Assembly: GCA_903912445.1 (NCBI GenBank)
Contig: CAIWHP010000182.1
Span: 17,801 to 81,800 of the forward strand
DNA: 64,000 nucleotides
From: an uncultured Lentisphaerota bacterium
Lineage (GTDB): Bacteria; Verrucomicrobiota; Kiritimatiellia; CAIQIC01
Direction: 5' to 3'
Under the pieces are notes generated by a model. The model made no database searches, was not told where the DNA came from, and saw only the letters and a list, made by a program, of their open reading frames with translations. Position 1 is the stretch's first letter; each line of letters opens with the position of its first letter. This document shows positions 51,476 to 61,114 of this stretch, piece after piece. Both the position numbers and the translations under genes were made by a program.

Positions 51476-51520
51476 GCGCGACCGGCGGCTGCATCCGCGT
51501 TGGGTGCGAGTCGTGGGTCT

Positions 51521-53575
51521 ATGAAAAAAATCGGGTTATACGCCGTCACGATCTTCCTGAGTGCGTTCCTGTTGTTCCAGGTCCAGCCGCTGATCGCCAA
51601 AATTATTCTGCCGTGGTTTGGCGGCTCCGCGGCCGTGTGGAGCGCCAGCTTGGTATTTTTCCAACTGGTCCTGCTGGCGGGCTATACCTACGCGCATCTC
51701 TCCATCCGCTGGCTGCCGGCGCGTGCGCAGATGAGCGTGCATGTGGCGCTGCTGCTGATCAGCTGCGCCCTGTTGCCGATTTTGCCGTCGCCCGCGTGGC
51801 GGCCGGATGCCGCGGTCGACCCTACCGGCCGCATTCTGCTCGTGCTCGGCGCAACCATCGGCCTGCCCTATTTCCTGCTCTCGGCGACCAGCCCGCTGTT
51901 GCAGGCGTGGTACGTGCGCCGGTCCGGTTCCGGCACACCCTACCGGCTCTTCGCGCTTTCCAATTTCGGGTCATTGCTCGCGCTGCTGAGCTTTCCGTTT
52001 CTCATCGAGCCGTGGCTGGCCTCGGGGGTGCAGGCCTATGCCTGGAGCGCCGCGTACATCGCCTTCACGTTGGCGTGCGGGGCCACCGCCTGGGTGAGCC
52101 GGCACGCCGCGCCGGAGGCGGCCCCGGTGGCGGGCCCCGCGCTGACCGCCGGGTCCGCGCGTCCCGGCTTTGCGCAGCTTGCCTATTGGGTGCTGCTCGC
52201 CGCGTGCGCCTCGGTGCTGCTGGTGTCCGTGACGACCCAGATGAGCGCCAACGTCGCGCCGGTCCCGCTGATGTGGATTGTCCCGCTCGCGCTGTATCTG
52301 GTGACGTTCATCCTGGCCTTTGAGAGCGACCGCCTGTACCAGCGCCGGCTGTTCCTGCCGCTGCTCGCCGTGGCCTTGGGAGGCATGGCGTACATGTTGC
52401 ATGCCGCGGAGGGGAACCTCCCGATCCGGTGGGCGGTCCCCGGGTTTTCGGCGGGGCTGTTCATCTGCTGCATGGTCTGTCACGGCGAACTCGCCCGCCG
52501 CCGTCCCGCGCCGCGCCACCTGACCCTGTTTTATCTGATGGTGGCGCTGGGCGGCGCCTTGGGCGGCAGCTTTGTGGCGCTGCTGGCGCCGCACATCTTC
52601 ACGGCGTACTGGGAACTGCCGCTGGGGCTGATCGTCTGTGGCCTGCTCGCCCTGCCCGCGGTCTGGAGCCTGCCGCTGCCGTCGCGCGCCGCCTGGCCGC
52701 TCCGGACGGCCTGGGGCTTGGGCGTGGTGGTGCTGGCCACCTATGCTGCGCGCCAGGAACTCGCCGACCGCCAGGAGGTGGTGTTCCAGGCCCGCAACTT
52801 CTATGGATCGTTGGCGGTGCGCGACGAGGTGCCGCTCGCGGATGATATGGTGCGCACGTTGTATCACGGCACCATCGACCACGGCTCCCAGCTGCTCGAC
52901 CCGGATCTGTGTTTCACCGCGACCTCCTACTATGGGCCCCACTCCGGCATCGGGCGCGCGCTGGAGGCGCTCCAGGCCCGGGGGCCGGTGCGCGTGGGGA
53001 TCATCGGCCTGGGTGCGGGCGTCCTGGCGAGTTACGGGCGCAAGGGCGACTGCTTCCGGATTTACGAGATCAACCCGCTGGTGGCACAGATCGCGCGGAA
53101 CATGTTCACGTTTTATCTGCACGCGGGGGCCGACAAACAAATCCTGATGGGCGACGCGCGGCTGACCATGGAGCGGCAGGAGGCGCAGCACTATGACCTG
53201 CTCATCGTCGATGCGTTTGCGGGCGATGCCGTGCCCGTGCACCTGCTGACGCGCGAGGCCGCCCAGCTGTACGGCCGCCATCTGAAGCCTGACGGCATTT
53301 TGGCCCTGCACATCTCCAACCGCTATCTCGACCTGGAGCCGGTCTGTTTGGGAGATGCCCAGGCCTTGGGGAAACAGGCCGTGGTCGTCGATGACAACGG
53401 CGACGAGGAACCCTATTTGTCCTCGTCCACCTGGGTGCTGGTGACGTCCAACGCGGCGTGGTTTGAGTCCGCGAGCTTCAAGGATGCGCACATGCGCCCG
53501 GCCAAGATGCCCGGCCAGTTCCGCCCGTGGACCGACGACTACAGCAACCTGTTCCAGATCCTGATGTACGACTAG
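51521..53575 (+). CDS. Membrane-fused spermidine synthase-like protein
   Basis: 684 aa from ATG 51521 (an in-frame ATG at 51500 adds seven residues before the membrane start). N-terminal half: about ten to twelve membrane helices (IFLSAFLLFQVQPLIAKIIL, IGLPYFLLSATSPLLQAWY). C-terminal half: Rossmann spermidine-synthase-like domain with VGIIGLGAGVLASYG, IYEINPLVAQIA and YDLLIVDAFAGDAVPVHLLT. The aminopropyl-acceptor residues are not evident, so polyamine synthesis is uncertain; this fused family is widespread and not biochemically defined. Confidence 0.9.
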   Translation: MKKIGLYAVTIFLSAFLLFQVQPLIAKIILPWFGGSAAVWSASLVFFQLVLLAGYTYAHLSIRWLPARAQMSVHVALLLISCALLPILPSPAWRPDAAVDPTGRILLVLGATIGLPYFLLSATSPLLQAWYVRRSGSGTPYRLFALSNFGSLLALLSFPFLIEPWLASGVQAYAWSAAYIAFTLACGATAWVSRHAAPEAAPVAGPALTAGSARPGFAQLAYWVLLAACASVLLVSVTTQMSANVAPVPLMWIVPLALYLVTFILAFESDRLYQRRLFLPLLAVALGGMAYMLHAAEGNLPIRWAVPGFSAGLFICCMVCHGELARRRPAPRHLTLFYLMVALGGALGGSFVALLAPHIFTAYWELPLGLIVCGLLALPAVWSLPLPSRAAWPLRTAWGLGVVVLATYAARQELADRQEVVFQARNFYGSLAVRDEVPLADDMVRTLYHGTIDHGSQLLDPDLCFTATSYYGPHSGIGRALEALQARGPVRVGIIGLGAGVLASYGRKGDCFRIYEINPLVAQIARNMFTFYLHAGADKQILMGDARLTMERQEAQHYDLLIVDAFAGDAVPVHLLTREAAQLYGRHLKPDGILALHISNRYLDLEPVCLGDAQALGKQAVVVDDNGDEEPYLSSSTWVLVTSNAAWFESASFKDAHMRPAKMPGQFRPWTDDYSNLFQILMYD

Positions 53576-53660
53576 TGAGGCGCGGCCGGAGGAGAGCCAG
53601 GAACCACCGGGCCCTCCCGGCGATACGGATGTCGAGGTGCGCATCCGCGCAGGCCGCCGG

Positions 53661-55025
53661 TTACTCGTGGCGCAGCGCTTCGATCGGGTCGAGCCGCGAC
53701 GCCTTCCAAGCGGGGTAGAAGCCAAATAGCATGGCGACGCTGCCCGCTACGAACACGGCTGCCAGGATTGCCCCCAAGGACATCTCGGTGGGCCAGCGCA
53801 TGACGACCGTGACCAGCCAGGAAATCGTCCGCCCCAACACGATGCCCAACATTCCGCCCGCGAGGCACAACACCAGCGCCTCCATCAGGAATTGCCACAG
53901 GATGTCGCGCGCCCGGGCTCCCACGGCCATGCGCAGGCCGATTTCGCGCGTCCGTTCGGTCACGCAGACCAGCATGATATTCATGATGCCGACCCCGCCT
54001 ACGACCAGCGAGATCAGCGCAACGCACAGCAGCAAGTTGGTCATCACGGTCGAGGTCTTCGCCAGCGCCGTGGAGATTTCGGTCAGGTCCCGGATCCGGA
54101 AGTCATCCGGGGCCTCCTCCGGCAGCCGGTGCCGTTCGCGGAGCAGGGCGGTGATCTGGAGCAAGGCGGGGGGCACCTCCTGTGGCGAATACGCCGACAC
54201 GAAAATGTCATCCATGTCAGCGAACCGCGTCATCTGCGGAAAATTGGCCATCTGCATGGCGCTGGGCTGTGGGTAGAGCGGCAGCGCCCCGCCGGGATAG
54301 AGGCGGTTGAGCGAGTTGACGCCGCCCCCGGCGCCCGCGGCGGCGGGGACCGTCGCTGCCCGCACGCCCGACAGCCGGAACTTGACCGTCGTCCAGGGCA
54401 AGATGACGTAATCGTCCTGGTCGCGCCCCATCATGTTGGCACCCTTGGGTGCGAGGACGCCGATGACTTTCACCATCAGGTTCTTGATGCGGACCTCCTT
54501 GCCGAGCGGCGATTCGCCGGGGAACAGCGCGCGGAGGACCGTCTGGCCGAGCAGGCAGACCGGGGCCGCCGTGCGCACATCGGTTTCGGTGAAGCATTCG
54601 CCCTCCAGCAGGTCCGCCCAGTCGCGGATCCGCAGGTAATCCTCGGTGGTACCCCGGATGTTCGAGGGGGACCAGTTGCGACGGCCGTAGAGGACCTGGG
54701 CCTTGACGTCGATACTCGGCGCGGCCCAGCGAATGCTGGGACATTCGCGGATGAGTACGGTGCAGTCGGCCGGGGTGAGCGTCACCCGGCCGCCGCTGCC
54801 GCTGCTCACGCCGGCCTTGACGGCATCGCTCGGGTCAATCTGGATGACATTCGCGCCCAGGCCTTCGATCGTGCGCCGGACAGCCGTGGTCGAGCCGCGC
54901 CCGATTTCCACCATCGCGATTACGGCGGCGATGCCGATGATGATGCCGAGCGCGGTCAGCGCTGAGCGCAGCACATTGCTCCGCAGGGCGCGGAACGCGG
55001 TCCGGATGGTGTGCGCCCGACGCAT
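53661..55025 (-). CDS. MacB/FtsX-type ABC transporter permease
   Basis: 454 aa. N-terminal membrane helix in ALTALGIIIGIAAVIAMVEI, a MacB-type periplasmic domain (residues about 45-290), and three C-terminal helices with the FtsX signature LVVGGVGIMNIMLVCVTERT and REIGLRMAVGARARDI, ending FYPAWKASRLDPIEALRHE. Such permeases export peptides, lipoproteins or drugs with an ATPase and often a membrane-fusion protein. Neither partner gene is adjacent, so the ATPase must be elsewhere or lost. It converges with the spermidine-synthase-like gene. Confidence 0.92.
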   Translation of the reverse strand: MRRAHTIRTAFRALRSNVLRSALTALGIIIGIAAVIAMVEIGRGSTTAVRRTIEGLGANVIQIDPSDAVKAGVSSGSGGRVTLTPADCTVLIRECPSIRWAAPSIDVKAQVLYGRRNWSPSNIRGTTEDYLRIRDWADLLEGECFTETDVRTAAPVCLLGQTVLRALFPGESPLGKEVRIKNLMVKVIGVLAPKGANMMGRDQDDYVILPWTTVKFRLSGVRAATVPAAAGAGGGVNSLNRLYPGGALPLYPQPSAMQMANFPQMTRFADMDDIFVSAYSPQEVPPALLQITALLRERHRLPEEAPDDFRIRDLTEISTALAKTSTVMTNLLLCVALISLVVGGVGIMNIMLVCVTERTREIGLRMAVGARARDILWQFLMEALVLCLAGGMLGIVLGRTISWLVTVVMRWPTEMSLGAILAAVFVAGSVAMLFGFYPAWKASRLDPIEALRHE

Positions 55026-55141
55026 AAGCGGTTAGCGGTCCCCCATGGCAGATGTGTTCACAGGCGCAAGATATAAGTACGGCCTGCTCCTGCCCATCAT
55101 AAATACGCCGGGGGCGGCAGGCGGCAGAACAACCGCGGCTG

Positions 55142-56083
55142 TCACCGTTTCCCGGCGGGCACAGCGCGGAGGTGCTGGACGAAAAAGGCGATCATCTCGT
55201 CGGTCGGGTGTGCGCCTTCGTCGCTGTGGCGGATCGTGCAGGGGATGCCGAGCTGGTCCATCCGCTCCTTGAGCTTCAGGCCGAAGTTGATGTGGTGAAT
55301 GCCTTGGCCGGGCTTGGCGTCCGCGGGCAAGGGGCCGCGCGCTTCACCGTAGAAGGCATACACCGGCGGGTCGTCGGCGGTGAGCCAATGGATGGGTGCC
55401 GCGTCCTCATAGAGCTTGTGCGCCTGGGGCGTGTCGCGTTCCGCCTCCGGCAGGCCGTAGAAACCCTTCAGCGCGGGATGCTGGGCGGCCGCGGCGCCGA
55501 CCCACGCCGTGATCTGGCGTGGGTCGTAGGTGCTTTGCGCGCCCATCACCGCCATGCAGTTCAACCGCGTGCTCTCGCGTCCCACCGGTTCATCCGACTT
55601 GGGCTCCGCCAGGTCGTCATGGAAGCCGATCCAGAGCGACGTGCCGGCGCCTGCCGAGCCGCCGGTCGCGCCGATGCGCTTCGGATCGATATTCCATTCC
55701 TTGGCGTGGAGCCGGGCGTATTGGATGGACCGCGCGGCATCCTTGTAATGGGCCGGGAAGCGATATTCCGGCGAGAGCCGGTAGTTGATCGCCATGACGG
55801 AGATGCCCGCCTTCAGCAGGCCGGCGAGCAGGCTGGGGGAGAGCGTTTCCTTGCTGCCCGCACTGAAGCCGCCGCCGTGGATATAAACCACCAGCGGGGT
55901 CGGCGTCGCGGACGGCGCTTTCCACAGATCGAGCAGGTTGCGCGGGTGCGGGCCGTATTTTTCATTGGCGAGAGCGGGCGCGGGTTTGACCGGGCCCGTG
56001 GACTTGTTCCCGGCAGCGGGCGCAGGCCGGGCGGCGCCGCAGACGAACAAGGCGAGAGCCAGCAGCAGATGAATGGGCTTCAT
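55142..56083 (-). CDS. Secreted alpha/beta-hydrolase (esterase/lipase)
   Basis: 313 aa. Sec signal ([23 protein letters not shown]). The HGGG oxyanion motif ([15 protein letters not shown], residues about 66-80), nucleophile S143 in [13 protein letters not shown] and a late His in [12 protein letters not shown] fit the hormone-sensitive-lipase/BD-FAE branch. It probably removes acetyl or feruloyl-type esters from glycans, by family analogy. It lies 39 bp downstream of the esterase gene 56123-57031 on the same strand, so both are likely one transcript. Confidence 0.9.
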   Translation of the reverse strand: MKPIHLLLALALFVCGAARPAPAAGNKSTGPVKPAPALANEKYGPHPRNLLDLWKAPSATPTPLVVYIHGGGFSAGSKETLSPSLLAGLLKAGISVMAINYRLSPEYRFPAHYKDAARSIQYARLHAKEWNIDPKRIGATGGSAGAGTSLWIGFHDDLAEPKSDEPVGRESTRLNCMAVMGAQSTYDPRQITAWVGAAAAQHPALKGFYGLPEAERDTPQAHKLYEDAAPIHWLTADDPPVYAFYGEARGPLPADAKPGQGIHHINFGLKLKERMDQLGIPCTIRHSDEGAHPTDEMIAFFVQHLRAVPAGKR

Positions 56084-56122
56084 GGAACCTTTCGATAAAA
56101 GATAAACAGCTCCGGCGTGCGC

Positions 56123-57031
56123 TCAGGGCTTGTAGTCCCGCCACATCCAGCGCATGGCCTCGGGAAACAGCTGCGTGCCGTGAACACTGCTGTGGACCCC
56201 TTCGCCGAAGACGAACTTGTGGTCGTACCCTTTTTCGCCGAGCGCGGCCGCCATGGCCTTGTTCGCGTCGGGCCAGCTGCCAAACTGATTGACGATATCG
56301 TGCGCGCCATCCTGCTGGAAGAGACGGATCGGCTTGGGTGGCGCGGCCCGGACGAGGTCGGGATATTTGTTGCCGCCGCGGATGTTGGTGAAGCTGCCGA
56401 CGGTGGTGAAGCATTTGCGAAACTCGTTGGGCCGCTCCCAGCACACGGTCCAGGCGCAGATGCCGCCGCTGCTGCTCCCGGCGATGCACCGGCCGGCCGG
56501 GTCCTTCGTCAGGTTGTAGTGCTTGCCCACCTCGGGCAGGATCTCTTCCAGCAGAAAACGCGCATACGCATCGCTGAGCGTGTCGTATTCCAGGCTGCGG
56601 TTCGCGCGCGAGGCCGGCCGGCCGTCGGCACGTTTACGCGGCTTTTCGCCGGGCTTGAGCGGGAAGTCGCCCGGCTGGATGAAGATGCCGATGGTCACCG
56701 GCATCTCGTGCCGGGCGATCAGGTTGTCGAAGACCGTCGGCGCCTTGTACTGGATGCCGTCCTGGCAGACAAAGACGCACGCGGGCTTGGTCGGCGCGTA
56801 TTGCTGCGGCACATACACCCAATACTTCCGCACGGTGCCGCGAAAGACCGCGCTGTTGGTCCACGCATATTCCGTGACCTTCCCTTGCGGCACCCCGGCG
56901 TGTTCCTCCGAGTCCGGCGTCAGCTTTTTGTATTGGTCGTCGGGTGACGCGCCGGGCTTGTCGGCGGCGTGCAGCGCCGTCAGCGGGACCAGCAGCAGGC
57001 CGGTGAGGACGACAGCGAGAGGGTGGTTCAT
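56123..57031 (-). CDS. Secreted esterase, Esterase-D/Fes-like
   Basis: 302 aa from ATG 57031; a longer frame to 57283 lacks a signal. Sec signal (MNHPLAVVLTGLLLVPLTALHAA). Alpha/beta-hydrolase of the putative-esterase (PF00756-type) group: VYVPQQYAPTKPACVFVCQD, nucleophile S187 in RCIAGSSSGGICAW, and late GVHSSVHGTQLFPEAMRWMW carrying the catalytic His. Related proteins act on carbohydrate esters or siderophores; next to a second secreted esterase and no siderophore genes, carbohydrate-ester cleavage is more likely. Confidence 0.9.
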   Translation of the reverse strand: MNHPLAVVLTGLLLVPLTALHAADKPGASPDDQYKKLTPDSEEHAGVPQGKVTEYAWTNSAVFRGTVRKYWVYVPQQYAPTKPACVFVCQDGIQYKAPTVFDNLIARHEMPVTIGIFIQPGDFPLKPGEKPRKRADGRPASRANRSLEYDTLSDAYARFLLEEILPEVGKHYNLTKDPAGRCIAGSSSGGICAWTVCWERPNEFRKCFTTVGSFTNIRGGNKYPDLVRAAPPKPIRLFQQDGAHDIVNQFGSWPDANKAMAAALGEKGYDHKFVFGEGVHSSVHGTQLFPEAMRWMWRDYKP

Positions 57032-57364
57032 GGTGTGCTCATTTCCGGCCGGCCGGGATTCCTGTGCGGCCCTGTTAACGTTGCGATCCGTGGTCTCGAT
57101 GCCGACGGGCTGACGCCACACAGCGCCATGTGCACGCCGACTATTAGGGCGAACGCCGGCGAGTATAAGCCGGGCGGGTTTTCCGGCCAGCTTTTTATCT
57201 GTCGCGTCGAGGGTGGCAATCTCTTCACAGCGCCGGTCAGGGACAACACGGAGGGCGAAGCTACAGGTGACCGGACAAAGCATGAGGAAAATAGTAGGAT
57301 GGCAAGGCAGCAGCGAAGCAGGAACGGGCGCTGACGTTTGGAAGGCGCAAGCAAAGGAGCAACC
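57032..57364. other. 333-bp divergent intergenic region
   Basis: Lies between the esterase (-) and a Tat-exported protein (+), so it must hold both promoters. I see no clear -35/-10 pair, palindrome or gene. The ribosome site AAGGAG (57354-57359) for the + gene is at its end. Confidence 0.55.
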
Positions 57365-58291
57365 ATGCAGAGACGGGAGTTTCTAAAGTCCGCCAGCCTG
57401 GGTCTGGCCGCCTTGGCCTTGCCAAGCTGCATGGCCACCGCGGGCCGCACCGGCAGTGTCGCGACAGGCGCTCGCACCCAAGTCGCGGCGCCCCTGCTCA
57501 AGGGCCAGCGTGTGTTCACGTGTGCGCATAGCTTCCACACTTTTGTCTATCGGATGCTCGCCGAAGCGGCCCAGAATGCCGGCATCCAAGGCCACGAGTG
57601 CGTGGGCTTGTCAAGGATCGGCGGCTCGCGGGTCGGCCAGCACTGGGACGTGGCGGAAGAGAAAAACGAAGCCAAGGCGGCCCTGCGCGCGGGCATGGTG
57701 GACGTGCTCACCCTCTCGCCCATCTGGATGCCCGACGACGGCATCGAAAAATTTGCCCGTCTCGGCGTAGAACACAACCCGGACATCCGCATCACGGTGC
57801 AGGAGTTCTGGCTCCCCAACGACACCTACGCGCCGCGCTATCCTTTGGAGACGCGCAAGCAGGTGGATCACAACGTGACGGATCTGGTGGCGCTGCAGCA
57901 GGCCCAGACGCGCTACGACCATGACGTGGATGAATGCGCCCGCGGGATCAACCAGCGGCTGGGCAAAACGGTGCTCTTCACGGTGCCGGTCGGGCAGGCC
58001 GCGGTGACGTTGCGTGCGAAGATCGTCGCCGGCCAGGCGCCGGGCCTGAAGAAGCAATGGGATCTGTTCCGCGACTGCTGGGGCCACCCCCAGGTGCCGT
58101 TGCAGTTGCTGTCCGCCTATTGCCACTTTGCCGTGATCTATCGGCGCAGCCCCGTGGGCTTGCCCGTATCCTCCGATTTCGCCAAGGCCAACAAGCCGGA
58201 GTGGGGCGCCGCACTGAACCGCCTGCTCCAGGAACTGGCTTGGGATGCTGTCGTTCACCATCCCATGAGCGGTGTCACGGCGGGGAGTTGA
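57365..58291 (+). CDS. Tat-exported protein, SGNH-hydrolase-like (tentative)
   Basis: 308 aa from ATG 57365, which has AAGGAG 5 bp upstream; an in-frame ATG at 57338 is less likely. Twin-arginine signal MQRREFLKSASLGLAALALP followed by SC, possibly a lipidated Cys. The body begins VFTCAHSFHTFVYRMLAEAA, placed like the first block of SGNH/DUF4886-type hydrolases but with HSFH instead of GNSF, and has VDVLTLSPIWMPDDG and PNDTYAPRYPLETR. I do not recognise the exact family. Stands alone. Confidence 0.6.
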   Translation: MQRREFLKSASLGLAALALPSCMATAGRTGSVATGARTQVAAPLLKGQRVFTCAHSFHTFVYRMLAEAAQNAGIQGHECVGLSRIGGSRVGQHWDVAEEKNEAKAALRAGMVDVLTLSPIWMPDDGIEKFARLGVEHNPDIRITVQEFWLPNDTYAPRYPLETRKQVDHNVTDLVALQQAQTRYDHDVDECARGINQRLGKTVLFTVPVGQAAVTLRAKIVAGQAPGLKKQWDLFRDCWGHPQVPLQLLSAYCHFAVIYRRSPVGLPVSSDFAKANKPEWGAALNRLLQELAWDAVVHHPMSGVTAGS

Positions 58292-58682
58292 AGCGCTGTC
58301 GGGCGGAAGAGGGAGGCCGCGAATTGGGCCAATTACGCGAATTTAGGACGCCTGCGAATAGGCTGCGGTCCCACAACGTCCGCATGGATGCGTAGCGTGT
58401 CTGGTTTGTCTCTGTGCCTGCTGACCGGGTAGACAGCGTTATATTCCTTCATTCCGCAGCAACCGCGCGCGGCGGTTCCGCGACCAGCCCTCCAGTGCTC
58501 CAACACTCCTTGTGGCTTGAGGGCTCGTGTCGCTGTTCCTCGTGCTGTGCGCCACCCTTTTGTTGGTGCCATATCCAGCCAATCCGGCATGCAGGTTGCT
58601 GGGTAGGCCGCATGATGCTTCTGTTTCCGGCATACCGCCTGCTAGTATGCCGCCATGGTTTGCGGGTGGATCGCGTTGACCT
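58292..58682. other. 391-bp gap with a short inverted repeat
   Basis: No gene. An 8-bp inverted repeat, CGGCATAC-N9-GTATGCCG (58628-58652), lies 30 bp before the protease-like gene and could be an operator or leader hairpin. Confidence 0.5.
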
Positions 58683-59840
58683 ATGAATAGGCGTGCCAAC
58701 AGGCGGCGGGAGCGGAGGGCGGGCGCAAGCCCCGGCGCCCTGCTGCTCTTGATGGTCCTGACGCTGGCGGCCAGCAGTCCGGCGGACGTCATCCGCTTGA
58801 AGAACGGGAATCAGATGGAGGGCGTGATCCGGTCCGAGACCGCGGCGGAATATCAGGTGGACATGGGCTTCGGCACGGTCGGCATCCGGAAGGACCAGGT
58901 GGCCGGCGTGGCCCGCGCCACCGGGGACGAACGCGCGCAGTGGGAGGCGACGCGGCGCACCGCCTTCATCCTGCACGAAAAATATGTTCCGGCCGGGCAG
59001 CGCGACCTGCTGGCCGCCTTGCAGGGGCTGGAGACGCAGCGCGAGGGCGCCCTGAAAGCGCAGCGGGGGCTGGCCGACCTGCAGCAGACGCTCGCGAGGG
59101 AGGCGCAGGCCTTGGAACAGTTGCGGGAACTGGAAGTGGAGGTGGCCGGCCGGTTGGTGGCGCCGGCCAAGCCGACCAGCGCAGAGCTGGCGCAGTACAA
59201 CCGGGTGGTGGTGGAGGTGAACGGGTTGCGCAACCGCGCGGCGGCCCTGCAACAGAAGCTCCCGGAGCGCCAGGCCGCGATCGACCAAGGCCGGCAGGAG
59301 TCTGTGCGCTATACGTCGGCGCTGCTCCTTTTTGCCGACCGCGTGCAGCAGCGGAAGGCCCAAGGGGCGGGCGCAGACGATCCCCGGGGCGCCGCCGATT
59401 TTTTTGCCGCGGTGGAGGCCCGCCTTAAAACGTACCAGGGCGAACTCCAGCGCGTGCAGCTGTCCTATCAGACCAACGCGCAGCACATGGTGGTCAAAGC
59501 CAGGCTGAACGATCAGGTCGAGGGCCTGTTCATGGTGGACACCGGAGCCACGCTCATGACCATCAGCGCCGAGTTGGCCGGGCGGCTTCAGCTGCCGGCC
59601 GGCCCGGCGGATACCACGGTCACCCTCGCGGATGGCTCCAGGTGCCAGGCGCGGAGGGCCGTGCTGCGGTCCGTCGCTATCGATGGCGCGCGGGTGGCGA
59701 ACGTCGCTGCGGTCATCTTGCCGACCCGGCCCGGCGAGGGGCTCGACGGCTTGCTGGGCATGAACTTCCTGAAAGAATTCAGCGTCCAGCTGGATACCGT
59801 GGCGCGGGTGATGGTGTTGTACCGCTTTGCCCCGCGGTGA
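58683..59840 (+). CDS. Retropepsin-like aspartic protease with coiled coil
   Basis: 385 aa. Arg-rich N-terminus then a membrane or signal segment (GALLLLMVLTLAASSPADV). Residues 36-80 (IRLKNGNQMEGVIRSETAAE) resemble the SHD1/PRC-like small beta domain seen in PVC proteins. Residues about 100-225 are a Gln/Glu/Leu-rich coiled coil. The C-terminal third is a retropepsin fold: D286-T-G-A in EGLFMVDTGATLMTIS and the paired ILPTRPGEGLDGLLGMNFL. Bacterial single-domain members work as homodimers; the coiled coil would help pairing. Probably a periplasmic or membrane-anchored protease. Confidence 0.83.
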   Translation: MNRRANRRRERRAGASPGALLLLMVLTLAASSPADVIRLKNGNQMEGVIRSETAAEYQVDMGFGTVGIRKDQVAGVARATGDERAQWEATRRTAFILHEKYVPAGQRDLLAALQGLETQREGALKAQRGLADLQQTLAREAQALEQLRELEVEVAGRLVAPAKPTSAELAQYNRVVVEVNGLRNRAAALQQKLPERQAAIDQGRQESVRYTSALLLFADRVQQRKAQGAGADDPRGAADFFAAVEARLKTYQGELQRVQLSYQTNAQHMVVKARLNDQVEGLFMVDTGATLMTISAELAGRLQLPAGPADTTVTLADGSRCQARRAVLRSVAIDGARVANVAAVILPTRPGEGLDGLLGMNFLKEFSVQLDTVARVMVLYRFAPR

Positions 59841-59985
59841 GGCTGCCGGCGGATGGAACAAAAGCTAACGAAGACAACGAAGCCCCCGCCTCCGTTGCCG
59901 CGCTATGCGGACAAGCTCCACCAAGGAATAAACCGCCAAGGCGTCATGACCATGGACCGGGCGTGGGCTGTCGTGCGCACGGCCC

Positions 59986-60348
59986 TCAATCAAAGAAGAG
60001 AACGACGTCGTAGGCGACGCTATTCTGGAGGTCGACCGACACATCCATGAAGGTGAGGCGGTCTTGGAGCACATCCACGTAGCCGGACCAGCTGCGCCAG
60101 CCGCGGCGCTCGGTGAGGGAGACGCGATAGCTGCCGGGCATGAGGTCATAGGCCGTGGTTTCCGCCGCGTCGGCCCGGGTGTCGGCGATGTGACCGTCGA
60201 AATAGACGTAGATATCGTCGCCTGAGTTGTTGCGGAGCATGATGCTGCCCATGCCTGCGGGCGGCGTGTGGTCGTCATCGCGCCCGCTGCAGCCTGCACC
60301 CACCACGCACAGCAGCCCCAACACGACCAGCAATTGCAGCATCTTCAT
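59986..60348 (-). CDS. Small lipoprotein
   Basis: 120 aa from ATG 60348, with cggag 9 bp upstream; a longer frame to 60405 has no signal. Lipoprotein signal MKMLQLLVVLGLLCVVGAGC with the lipobox GAGC. The mature part (GSIMLRNNSGDDIYVYFDGH, AYDLMPGSYRVSLTERRGW) looks like a small beta-sandwich or PEGA-like domain. Function unknown. It is divergent from the LysE gene, with a GCGCAA-N6-TTGCGC half-element in the shared 118-bp region. Confidence 0.75.
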   Translation of the reverse strand: MKMLQLLVVLGLLCVVGAGCSGRDDDHTPPAGMGSIMLRNNSGDDIYVYFDGHIADTRADAAETTAYDLMPGSYRVSLTERRGWRSWSGYVDVLQDRLTFMDVSVDLQNSVAYDVVLFFD

Positions 60349-60393
60349 GAGTGTGCTCCGTAATGCTGGCCATAGCCTAGCCGATGCCGCGCG

Positions 60394-60420
60394 GCGCGCA
60401 AGCACGATTGCGCCCCTACG
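60394..60420. repeat. Half-element related to the menF-menD inverted repeat
   Basis: GCGCAAgcacgaTTGCGCCC followed by CTACG: 6-bp stem with the same GCGCCCCTACG end as the repeat at 43094-43167. Confidence 0.65.
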
Positions 60421-60428
60421 GCAAAGTC

Positions 60429-60457
60429 TTGTCAGCGCGTCCGGTTCTGTCTATATC
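60429..60457 (+). promoter_or_regulatory. Putative promoter of the lysE-like gene
   Basis: TTGTCA (60429-60434), 17 bp, TATATC (60452-60457). The ATG is at 60467, so the transcript would be leaderless or nearly so. Confidence 0.45.
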
Positions 60458-60466
60458 TTGTGCGCG

Positions 60467-61114
60467 ATGAGCTTGGAGTTTCTGGCAAAAGGTCTACTGA
60501 TAGGAGTTCTGGTGGCTGCGCCACTGGGGCCGGTGGGCATCCTCGTGGTACATCGCGTGCTGGCCGAGCGCCGGCGCGCGGGCTTCATCTCCGGGGTCGG
60601 CGCGGCCACGGCCGACACGCTCTATGCCTGCATCGCCGCGTTTTTCTTCACGTTTGCCGCGACGTTGCTGGGCGGTCACCCGATCACGGTCCGGCTCATT
60701 GGCGGGCTGGTGCTCGTGGGCCTGGGCGTCAAGCTCATGCGCAGCCAGCCGCACGACGCGCGCGATCCCGACCAGCGCGGCACGCTCTGGAGCCACTTCA
60801 TCTCGACCTTTTTCTTCACCGCCGCCAACCCGATCACCGTCTTCGCGCTCTCCGCTGTCTTCGCCGCCTGGGGGCCGGCCGACGAGGACCGTACGCTGAT
60901 CAATATGGCCACGCTCATCGGCGGCGTGTTCGTCGGCTCGGTCGCCTGGTTCGGCGCGATCAGCCTGTTCGTCGGCATGGTGCGCTTCCACATGACGCCG
61001 GAGCGGCTGCGCTGGGTGAACATCCTGTGCGGCCTGGCGATGCTCGCGTTCGGCGTCGTGGTTTTGATCAACACCGCCCTGCTGATTGCAGAACGCATGA
61101 AAGGTCACCTGTGA
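60467..61114 (+). CDS. LysE-family exporter
   Basis: 215 aa from ATG 60467; an upstream frame is open to 60227 but runs antisense through the lipoprotein gene. Six membrane helices and the family N-terminus ([20 protein letters not shown] with the conserved GPxG), plus [20 protein letters not shown] with its NP motif, mark a LysE/RhtB amino-acid or small-solute exporter. No good ribosome site and a promoter only about 10 bp upstream suggest leaderless translation. Its stop overlaps the GTG of the epimerase gene. Confidence 0.88.
   Translation: MSLEFLAKGLLIGVLVAAPLGPVGILVVHRVLAERRRAGFISGVGAATADTLYACIAAFFFTFAATLLGGHPITVRLIGGLVLVGLGVKLMRSQPHDARDPDQRGTLWSHFISTFFFTAANPITVFALSAVFAAWGPADEDRTLINMATLIGGVFVGSVAWFGAISLFVGMVRFHMTPERLRWVNILCGLAMLAFGVVVLINTALLIAERMKGHL

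Larger units (their letters stand above)
51143..51520. other. 378-bp gap made largely of dispersed repeats
   Basis: No gene. Contains TTCGACTCCGCT-family copy 4 (51161-51240), then sequence of the type CACGGAAAAACACGGATGGG / CACAGATCACGCAGATTACA (51266-51340), known as a dispersed intergenic element type in several phyla, then a promoter candidate for the next gene. Confidence 0.7.

Noticed and set aside
51521-53575. True spermidine synthase (speE)
   Set aside because: The Rossmann part is spermidine-synthase-like, but the large membrane half and unclear substrate residues mean activity cannot be claimed.
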